Below, piece by piece: positions 6,299 to 11,320 of a DNA stretch of 11,320 bases. Every line of letters starts with the position of its first letter. Position 1 is the stretch's first letter. Below the pieces are notes generated by a model, which was given only the letters and a program-made list of their open reading frames with translations, ran no database searches and had not been told where the DNA came from. A program made the translations under genes and the position numbers. The DNA is from MGBC113645 sp036308445 (GTDB lineage: Bacteria; Bacillota_I; Bacilli_A; Erysipelotrichales; Coprobacillaceae): contig JAXJVS010000056.1 in NCBI GenBank assembly GCA_036308445.1, positions 1 through 11,320 of the forward strand, written 5' to 3'.

Positions 6299-7118
6299 AT
6301 TCAGCAGGAATAACTGATCCTTGATAAGTATCTTCGATAAATTGTTTAATCTTATCAGATTTTAAAACTTCTACTAAAGCTTTAATCTTTTCATCATCTT
6401 CATTTCCTTTTTTACATGCGACAATATTAACATATGGGTTATCATCAGTTGCTTTTTCTAAGATAACTGCATCTTTTGTAGGATTTAATCCAGCTTGAAT
6501 AGCATAGTTACCATTAATCGCTACTAAATCACCTTCACTATTATTATAAGCAGTAGTTAATAATTCAGGTTTAATTTCTTCAAATTTCAAATTCTTTGGA
6601 TTAGAATCAATATCTGCAGTAGTCGCATTTAATTCATCAGTACCATCTTTTAAAGTAATTAATCCAGCTTCTTCTAAGATAGCTAAAATTCTACCATGAT
6701 CAGCTACAGAGTTAGAAATAACAATTGTAGAACCATCTTGAATAGCATCTACACTAGTTACTGTTTTAGAATAGAAACCAAATGGTTCTAAATGAATACC
6801 AGCAGCTTCTACGATATCATATCCATGTTCTGCAACTTCTCCATCAAAGAAAGGTCTATGTTGGAAATAGTTTGCATCTACTTCACCTGCATCTAATGCT
6901 TTATTAAAAATATAATAATCATCTAATACTTCAATCTGTAAATCAATATCATACTCATCTGCTAAAATTGTTTTTGCTTCTTCTAAGATTTTTGAATGTG
7001 GATCTAATGTTGCAGAGACAATTAATTTATTGTCTTCACTAGAAGTATCACTTCCTCCACATGCAGTAATTCCTACTGCCAATAATAATGCTAATGCGAT
7101 TTTTAATAATTTTTTCAT
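6297..7118 (-). CDS. metQ: Methionine ABC importer substrate-binding lipoprotein MetQ
   Basis: This 273-residue lipoprotein of the NlpA/MetQ family captures methionine outside the membrane and hands it to MetNI. The signal peptide has a basic start (MKKLLK), a hydrophobic core and lipobox ITAC with lipidated Cys20, followed by a Gly/Ser/Thr linker. Family motifs are clear: VSATLDPHSKILE (34-46), DANYFQHRPF (81-90), HGRILAILEEAGLI (141-154) and INGNYAIQAGLNP (201-213). The asparagine-containing NYFQH stretch and Arg143 match residues known to contact methionine in the family. It is the last gene of metN-metI-metQ, 13 bases after metI, with a strong GGGGAGGA ribosome site, and it ends in a terminator overlapping its stop. 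The order metN-metI-metQ and the methionine T-box upstream support methionine and not another amino acid. Confidence 0.95.
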   Translation of the reverse strand: MKKLLKIALALLLAVGITACGGSDTSSEDNKLIVSATLDPHSKILEEAKTILADEYDIDLQIEVLDDYYIFNKALDAGEVDANYFQHRPFFDGEVAEHGYDIVEAAGIHLEPFGFYSKTVTSVDAIQDGSTIVISNSVADHGRILAILEEAGLITLKDGTDELNATTADIDSNPKNLKFEEIKPELLTTAYNNSEGDLVAINGNYAIQAGLNPTKDAVILEKATDDNPYVNIVACKKGNEDDEKIKALVEVLKSDKIKQFIEDTYQGSVIPAE

Positions 7119-7131
7119 AATAATTCCTCCC

Positions 7132-7797
7132 CTAACGTTTATCTATTTTTCTTACTACATAATCGCCAATACCTTGTATTACAAACACAATAATCAATAC
7201 AAAAATGGTAGCTGTATACATAACTGCCATATTATTTCTTGCAAATCCATACATATAAGCAAGATTTCCTAAACCTCCAGCACCAATACATCCTGCCATT
7301 GCAGTATATCCAACTAAAGATATTCCCATAACTGTAATACTTGATACTAAAGCTGGTTTGGCTTCAGGAAATAAAACTTTAGTGATAATTTGAAAATGAC
7401 TTGCTCCCATAGCTTTACTAGCTTCAATAGTACCTTTATCTACTTCATTTAAAGCTATCATGCACATTCGAGCATAGAATGGTGCACTTGATAAGATTAA
7501 TGCTGGTAATGCTGCTTTAGCTCCTAGCATTGTTCCTACTAAAGCCACTGTTACAGGCAATAAAATAAAGATTAATATAATAAATGGAACTGCTCTAAAT
7601 AGATTGATTATAAAATCAAGCACTCTATTAATGACCTTATTAGGATATAAACCATCATCTTGAGTAATATAAAGAATAATACCTAGAATTAAACCTAGAA
7701 TAACTGCCACTAACAAAGACGACACAGTCATAAATAATGTTTCTTGAATAGCTTCAATCATATTATCCCAGTTAATCTGACTTAAAAATTCATTCAT
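7132..7797 (-). CDS. metI: Methionine ABC importer permease MetI
   Basis: This 221-residue inner-membrane permease of the MetI type has five predicted membrane segments (about 20-45, 57-90, 95-115, 150-178, 190-212). The ATPase-contact EAA loop lies at 125-148 (EASKAMGASHFQIITKVLFP), as expected for a subunit that docks on MetN. Two copies would form the pore. The start lies one base past the metN stop. Its ribosome site is a perfect GGAGGTGAT (7803-7811) located inside the last codons of metN, which points to translational coupling. The length is normal for the family. Confidence 0.95.
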   Translation of the reverse strand: MNEFLSQINWDNMIEAIQETLFMTVSSLLVAVILGLILGIILYITQDDGLYPNKVINRVLDFIINLFRAVPFIILIFILLPVTVALVGTMLGAKAALPALILSSAPFYARMCMIALNEVDKGTIEASKAMGASHFQIITKVLFPEAKPALVSSITVMGISLVGYTAMAGCIGAGGLGNLAYMYGFARNNMAVMYTATIFVLIIVFVIQGIGDYVVRKIDKR

Positions 7798-7798
7798 T

Positions 7799-8818
7799 CT
7801 ATATCACCTCCACAATCACTTTATAGTTTTCAAATATTTTTATAACCTCATTGTATTCATCTTGATTACCACCTAAGATATTTACAATTAATACACCAAA
7901 AGAACTATCGATTGTATTAGTAAGATTTCCAGATACAATACTTATATCTAAATCAGATTCTTTTATTACTTTTGATACAACTGGTAATCTCGCAATTTCT
8001 TCATCAAATGTAAGTCTTAATAAAATACCTTCAGGATAGATTTTCTTTAAGTCCTTATTTAATTTATCATCATCTACTTTAGAAGAAATATCTCTTACAA
8101 AACGTTTAGTAATATTATGTTTAGGATGTTCAAAAATATCTTTCACATTTCCTATTTCTACAACTTCTCCTTCACTCATAACAGCTATACGATGACATAT
8201 TTTTTGAACCACTTCCATCTGATGAGTAATCATAACGATTGTGATACCTAATTGTTTATTAATCTTCTTTAATAACTCTAATATCTGTTCTGTTGTATCA
8301 GGATCTAAAGCACTAGTAGCTTCATCGCAAAGTAAGATACTAGGATTATTTGCTAATGCTCTAGCAATTCCTACTCTTTGTTTTTGTCCACCAGATAATT
8401 CACTAGGATACGCATTTTCTCTTCCTTGTAAACCTACAAGTTCAATTAATTCTTTAGCTTTTTGTTTTCTTGTTTCTTTATCTATACCAGCAATTTCTAA
8501 TGGTAGTTCTATATTCTTTTGAACTGTTCTTGACCATAATAAATTAAAATGCTGGAAGATCATACCAATCTTCATTCTCTTCTTTCTTAAAGCCTCTTTA
8601 GTTAAACCAGAAATATCTTCCCCATCAATAATAACCTCACCACTTGATTGTTTTTCTAACTGATTAATAATTCTTACTAAGGTAGACTTACCAGCACCAC
8701 TATAACCAATAACACCAAAAATCTCACCTTTCTTTATAATCAGATTCACATCCTTACAAGCAGTAATATCACCTTTTTGTACATGAAATATCTTTGTAAT
8801 ATTCTTTAACTCAATCAT
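7799..8818 (-). CDS. metN: Methionine ABC importer ATP-binding subunit MetN
   Basis: This 339-residue ATPase drives methionine import. Motifs: Walker A GYSGAGKST (38-46), Q-loop Gln89, signature LSGGQKQR (141-148), Walker B ILLCDEATSALD (161-172) and switch His199. Residues about 265-339 form the C-terminal NIL regulatory domain typical of MetN, which binds methionine and inhibits transport when the cell is full. The start is the ATG at 8818, with GGAGG six bases upstream. The open frame runs 22 codons further up to 8884, but that part is the T-box leader with its terminator and is not protein. It is the first gene of metN-metI-metQ and sits directly behind a methionine-type T-box. Confidence 0.96.
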   Translation of the reverse strand: MIELKNITKIFHVQKGDITACKDVNLIIKKGEIFGVIGYSGAGKSTLVRIINQLEKQSSGEVIIDGEDISGLTKEALRKKRMKIGMIFQHFNLLWSRTVQKNIELPLEIAGIDKETRKQKAKELIELVGLQGRENAYPSELSGGQKQRVGIARALANNPSILLCDEATSALDPDTTEQILELLKKINKQLGITIVMITHQMEVVQKICHRIAVMSEGEVVEIGNVKDIFEHPKHNITKRFVRDISSKVDDDKLNKDLKKIYPEGILLRLTFDEEIARLPVVSKVIKESDLDISIVSGNLTNTIDSSFGVLIVNILGGNQDEYNEVIKIFENYKVIVEVI

Positions 8819-8835
8819 TTTTTTACCTCCATAAT

Positions 8836-9083
8836 ACAAAAAACTCGTCCTACCAAAGGACGAGTTACCTACCCGTGTTACCACCTTTATTCATTATTAT
8901 CTCACAATAATAACCTCATCAAGTACTATCATACTCTCACACTCTAACGGATGTAACCGTCATTAGCTAACAATTCACTAATGAAACTCCAAGACCATCT
9001 TCATCTATCTTCCCTTATCCCTTTTCACCAACCAGGAACTCTCTACAAAGTTTCAATAAACTACTCTTCTCTTCATCGTTGTT
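8836..9083 (-). promoter_or_regulatory. Methionine-specific T-box riboswitch of metNIQ
   Basis: The minus-strand leader shows the standard T-box parts in order. Stem I carries AGAGAG (9044-9039) and GGTTGGTG (9033-9026) in its distal part, and an AGTA-like element in GAAGAGTAG near its start. The specifier codon is ATG at 8998-8996, just before the conserved TCTTGGAG. A stem II-like hairpin lies at 8966-8944. Stem III (TTATTAT/ATAATAA) lies at 8913-8894. The T-box (AAAGGTGGTAACACGG) lies at 8888-8873. Its TGGT (8883-8880) can pair with the ACCA end of tRNA-Met. AAAGG (8888-8884) can pair with CCTTT (8859-8855) to form the antiterminator, which competes with the terminator at 8838-8866. Uncharged tRNA-Met should switch the operon on. 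The leader fills most of the 338-base non-coding stretch. Confidence 0.93.
8838..8866 (-). terminator. Regulated terminator of the metNIQ T-box
   Basis: Nine-base arms AACTCGTCC (8866-8858) and GGACGAGTT (8850-8842) surround a 7-base loop and run into a T tract ending at 8838. The upstream arm contains the bases needed by the antiterminator, so the two folds are mutually exclusive. It lies about 20 bases before the metN start. Confidence 0.92.
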
Positions 9084-9089
9084 AACTAA

Positions 9090-9118
9090 ATACTATCAAG
9101 AGGATAATAATTTGTCAA
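9090..9118 (-). promoter_or_regulatory. Promoter of the metNIQ operon
   Basis: A perfect minus-strand TTGACA (9113-9118) and TAGTAT (9090-9095) are separated by exactly 17 bases. Transcription should start near 9083, right before stem I of the T-box leader. Confidence 0.85.
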
Positions 9119-9156
9119 TAATTTTGTTGAAAAAGAGTTGCATATTTATTTTAAAT

Positions 9157-9933
9157 TCAATCAATCCATCCAAAATGTTTACAAGCGTTATATATTCCAT
9201 CTTTATCAGCATCGCTTGTAACATATGTTGCTTTCTCTTTTAATGCTTCTATTGCGTTTCCCATCGCAATAGAAGTCCATTCATCATTAAACATCGTTAA
9301 ATCATTCTTTTCATCACCAAAAACAACTACATCCTTATAATCACCGCCAAAATGATCAACAATTGCTTTAATACCTACTGATTTATCTCCAGGTTCTACA
9401 AACAAGTATTCTTTATGAAAACGACACCACGTCAATTCCTTTAAAGTATCTAGCTTTTCTTCTTCCGGTGAAAAACAAGCTATATAAACTTTATAAATCT
9501 CATCATAATCTCTAGGATCTAATCCTTCCTTTACAACAGTATCCATATAAATATCATGAGTAAAATCATAGAATCGATAATCAGGTGCTAATCTTTTTCT
9601 AGTATTATCTGGTGAAAATGCCCAGATAAACCCTTTCTCTTTACACTCATCAATTAAATCTAAGCATTTCTGATAATCTAATGGTTTTATACCTAATAAT
9701 TTACCATCAATAGTAATACCATTGCCACCATCACTTACCATATTTTTAAATCCTAATTCCCTCATATGATCATACGCCATAGCATAACTTCTTCCTGTCG
9801 CAATAGCCACAAAATGTCCTTGTTCTTCTAATTTTTTTATTGCTTCTTTAGCTGATTCTGGGACATATTGATTGCCAGGTATACCTACAGCTAATGTTCC
9901 ATCTATATCAAAGAAAAAATATTTTTTATTCAT
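9157..9933 (-). CDS. HAD-superfamily Cof-type phosphatase
   Basis: This 258-residue cytosolic hydrolase is of the HAD IIB (Cof) subfamily; members dephosphorylate sugar phosphates, nucleotides or cofactors through an aspartyl-phosphate. Motif I is FDIDGT with nucleophile Asp9 and acid Asp11. Motif II is ATGRS with Thr46. Motif III Lys184 lies in PGDKSVGI. Motif IV is GDEKNDL with Asp207 and Asp211. Residues about 85-180 between motifs II and III form the C2-type cap that sets substrate choice. The length is normal. The start is supported by AAAGGAG seven bases upstream. A TATAAT at 9963-9968 may be the -10, but the region is so AT-rich that no -35 can be chosen. I see no terminator after it, so some transcription may run into the metNIQ promoter region. 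Substrate unknown. Confidence 0.92.
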   Translation of the reverse strand: MNKKYFFFDIDGTLAVGIPGNQYVPESAKEAIKKLEEQGHFVAIATGRSYAMAYDHMRELGFKNMVSDGGNGITIDGKLLGIKPLDYQKCLDLIDECKEKGFIWAFSPDNTRKRLAPDYRFYDFTHDIYMDTVVKEGLDPRDYDEIYKVYIACFSPEEEKLDTLKELTWCRFHKEYLFVEPGDKSVGIKAIVDHFGGDYKDVVVFGDEKNDLTMFNDEWTSIAMGNAIEALKEKATYVTSDADKDGIYNACKHFGWID

Positions 9934-10003
9934 TAAGTATCTCCTTTATCAATATCGATTCTATTATATATAAGAATATATAAATTATATGATTTTTTCG
10001 TAA

Positions 10004-10028
10004 ATAGAAAAGAATCCCTTAGGATTCT
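10004..10028 (-). terminator. Terminator of the cation-efflux gene, overlapping its stop codon
   Basis: Arms AGAATCC (10011-10017) and GGATTCT (10022-10028) enclose a 4-base loop, followed on the minus strand by TTTCTATTT. The stop codon at 10027-10029 is part of the stem. Confidence 0.78.
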
Positions 10029-11193
10029 AAATAAAAGAGTGTTCTACTTGTATTACACAATTATAACTATCATCTAATTCTTTAATCTTTTTTTCTATCT
10101 CTTTTCTAATAATACTATGCTTAGTTGTATCATCAGAAGGAATTAAAACATCAAATATAAGTTTAGATTGTCTCTTGCCATATACAACTCTAAAATCATG
10201 AATAGAATAATTTTCATTTATTTCATCAACAATATAAGCAACTTTCATTTTTAAATCTAAAGTTCTTTCATCATGAATATCAATAGGATCCATATGAATA
10301 GTTGTTAATATATTAAAATCATTTAATATATCTCTTTCCATTTTATCCAATTGTTCATGAACATCCACAATATCCTCATGACTATCAACTTCAGCATGAA
10401 AAGTCAAATACTTTCTTCCTGGCCCATAATCATGCATCATAAAATCATGAATACCAATAACTTTGTCATAATTCATGACAAACTTATGAATCTCATTAAC
10501 TAATTCTTTATCTGGAGCCATTCCTAATAATGGATTGACAGTATCGTGAAATATTTCTATCCCTGACTTCAAAACAATGATAGACACAATTAAACCAATA
10601 AATCCATCGACTGGTAAATCAGTAAATAATCCTAAAATAATAGATATTAATGTTGCAGATGATGTCAAAACATCATTTAAGCTATCCTGACCTGCAGCTT
10701 TTAAAGAAGTTGAATCAATCATCATTCCTGCCTTGTTATTAAAGTAAAACATCCAAAGTTTAATAAGAATAGAAACTATAATGACAATGATTGCACTCCA
10801 TTCAAATAAAACTTCAGTTGGTTCAATCATTTTTAATAATGATTCTTTAGCTGAAGAAAAACCTACCATTAAAATGAGAAAAGAAATAACTAAACCAGCA
10901 ATATACTCATATCTACCATGACCATAAGGATGATCACTATCTGGATGTTTACTGGCAAGCTTAAAGCCAAAAAGTGTTGCAAGATTACTACCAACATCTG
11001 ATAAATTATTAAAGCCATCAGCCTGCAAAGCTACACTATGAATCATAAAACCAAATAACAATTTAAAAACCACCATAAAACTATTACAAATAATAGAGAG
11101 AACACTACAGACAATACCATAGCGTTCTCTTACCTTATAATGAGTCGTATTTTTATAATCTTTGATAAATGTCTTAATGATGACATTAAACAT
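10027..11193 (-). CDS. Cation diffusion facilitator family metal exporter, possibly manganese type
   Basis: This 388-residue membrane protein exports divalent metal ions by proton exchange. Six hydrophobic segments lie at about 28-50, 68-82, 97-113, 132-152, 172-190 and 196-216. Motifs are QADGFNNLSDVGSN (57-70) in segment 2, HPYGHGRYEY (88-97) after it and AAGQDSLNDVL (166-176) in segment 5. By alignment from memory with YiiP, the transport site would be Asn62, Asp66, Asp170 and Asp174. Asparagine in place of aspartate in segment 2, and aspartate in place of histidine in segment 5, are associated with manganese exporters such as MntE; zinc exporters have His at the latter place. The C-terminal about 165 residues form the cytosolic domain, longer than in minimal members. 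The start fits family N-termini (KDYKN...VRERYG), but its ribosome site is weak or displaced. Metal choice is inference. Confidence 0.92.
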   Translation of the reverse strand: MFNVIIKTFIKDYKNTTHYKVRERYGIVCSVLSIICNSFMVVFKLLFGFMIHSVALQADGFNNLSDVGSNLATLFGFKLASKHPDSDHPYGHGRYEYIAGLVISFLILMVGFSSAKESLLKMIEPTEVLFEWSAIIVIIVSILIKLWMFYFNNKAGMMIDSTSLKAAGQDSLNDVLTSSATLISIILGLFTDLPVDGFIGLIVSIIVLKSGIEIFHDTVNPLLGMAPDKELVNEIHKFVMNYDKVIGIHDFMMHDYGPGRKYLTFHAEVDSHEDIVDVHEQLDKMERDILNDFNILTTIHMDPIDIHDERTLDLKMKVAYIVDEINENYSIHDFRVVYGKRQSKLIFDVLIPSDDTTKHSIIRKEIEKKIKELDDSYNCVIQVEHSFI

Positions 11194-11197
11194 TAAA

Positions 11198-11224
11198 TCA
11201 CTGTTATGAAGTGACCTTTGTCAA
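11198..11224 (-). promoter_or_regulatory. Inverted repeat in front of the cation-efflux gene
   Basis: Five-base arms TCACT/AGTGA (11198-11202 and 11210-11214) enclose seven bases. In the minus-strand leader the repeat lies between AAAGG (11215-11219) and TTTA plus the start codon. Folded as RNA, it would place AAAGG four bases from the start codon. As DNA it could be a small operator. A TTGACA at 11219-11224 overlaps it but has no good -10. The function is a guess. Confidence 0.35.
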
Positions 11225-11241
11225 GACTAAATGAACAATTC

Positions 11242-11271
11242 ATAATAAAATTTATTCAATTTTCTAATCAA
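11242..11271 (-). promoter_or_regulatory. Probable promoter of the cation-efflux gene
   Basis: On the minus strand TTGATT (11266-11271) and TATTAT (11242-11247) are separated by 18 bases, giving a leader of about 40 bases. Bases 11272-11320 contain nothing I can identify. Confidence 0.5.
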
Positions 11272-11320
11272 AGGCATACAAAGACCCCTAACTATAGATT
11301 CAAACGACAGTTAACCACTC

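Noticed and set aside
7030..7272. 80-codon plus-strand open frame
   Set aside because: It is antisense across the metI/metQ junction with low-complexity sequence; both real genes have strong evidence.
8241..8522. 93-codon plus-strand open frame
   Set aside because: It is antisense to the MetN signature and Walker B region, where codon constraints keep the reverse frame open.
8819..8884. Extension of metN upstream by 22 codons
   Set aside because: The stretch is the T-box antiterminator/terminator with its T tract. The ATG at 8818 has a good GGAGG site and gives the family's normal N-terminus.
9119..9156. Terminator after the HAD phosphatase gene
   Set aside because: I looked for a GC-containing hairpin followed by a T run and found only weak AT pairings.
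1..11320. CRISPR array, insertion sequence, tRNA, rRNA or defence cassette
   Set aside because: No regularly spaced repeats, terminal inverted repeats, transposase motifs, RNA gene signatures or toxin-antitoxin-like gene pairs were seen on either strand.

Overview
The window looks like chromosome from a low-GC Gram-positive bacterium. The base composition is strongly A+T-rich, Shine-Dalgarno sequences are strong, a T-box riboswitch is present, and the lipoprotein signals are of Firmicutes type. The protein flavour suggests a gut Erysipelotrichia/Coprobacillus-like lineage or a close relative, but that is an impression from family resemblance and not a database result. Eleven protein genes are supported. 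Ten lie on the minus strand and one, a phosphopantetheinyl transferase, on the plus strand. No rRNA, tRNA, insertion sequence, phage module or CRISPR array is visible.

Layout from left to right. 1-126 holds only the terminator of the first gene. 127-1728 is an ABC-F ATPase (YkpA/YbiT type). 1801-2394 is a LexA-like repressor (XRE helix-turn-helix plus S24 peptidase) whose promoter is embedded in a 9-bp inverted repeat, a strong autoregulatory operator candidate. 2458-3339 is a YitT-family membrane protein. Its promoter is interleaved with the divergent promoter of the phosphopantetheinyl transferase (3410-3949, +). That gene converges with and overlaps a cytosolic transglutaminase-like protein (3935-5290), and both stop codons touch one 10-bp hairpin. 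5348-6223 is a lipoprotein nuclease with a C-terminal putative zinc module.

6297-8818 is the methionine ABC importer operon metN-metI-metQ. It is preceded by a 340-base non-coding stretch containing a good promoter and a complete methionine-type T-box leader, with an ATG specifier, a TGGT tRNA-end-binding bulge, an antiterminator and a terminator. Uncharged tRNA-Met would therefore switch on methionine import. 9157-9933 is a Cof-type HAD phosphatase, and 10027-11193 is a cation diffusion facilitator whose metal-site residues resemble the manganese-exporting subgroup.

This is mostly ordinary housekeeping and transport territory. I did not find a convincing new multi-gene system. The items most worth a second look are the repressor operator, the methionine T-box, the nuclease/transglutaminase pair, the compact terminators that contain stop codons, and an ABC-F protein in which both halves of one ATP site are degenerate.
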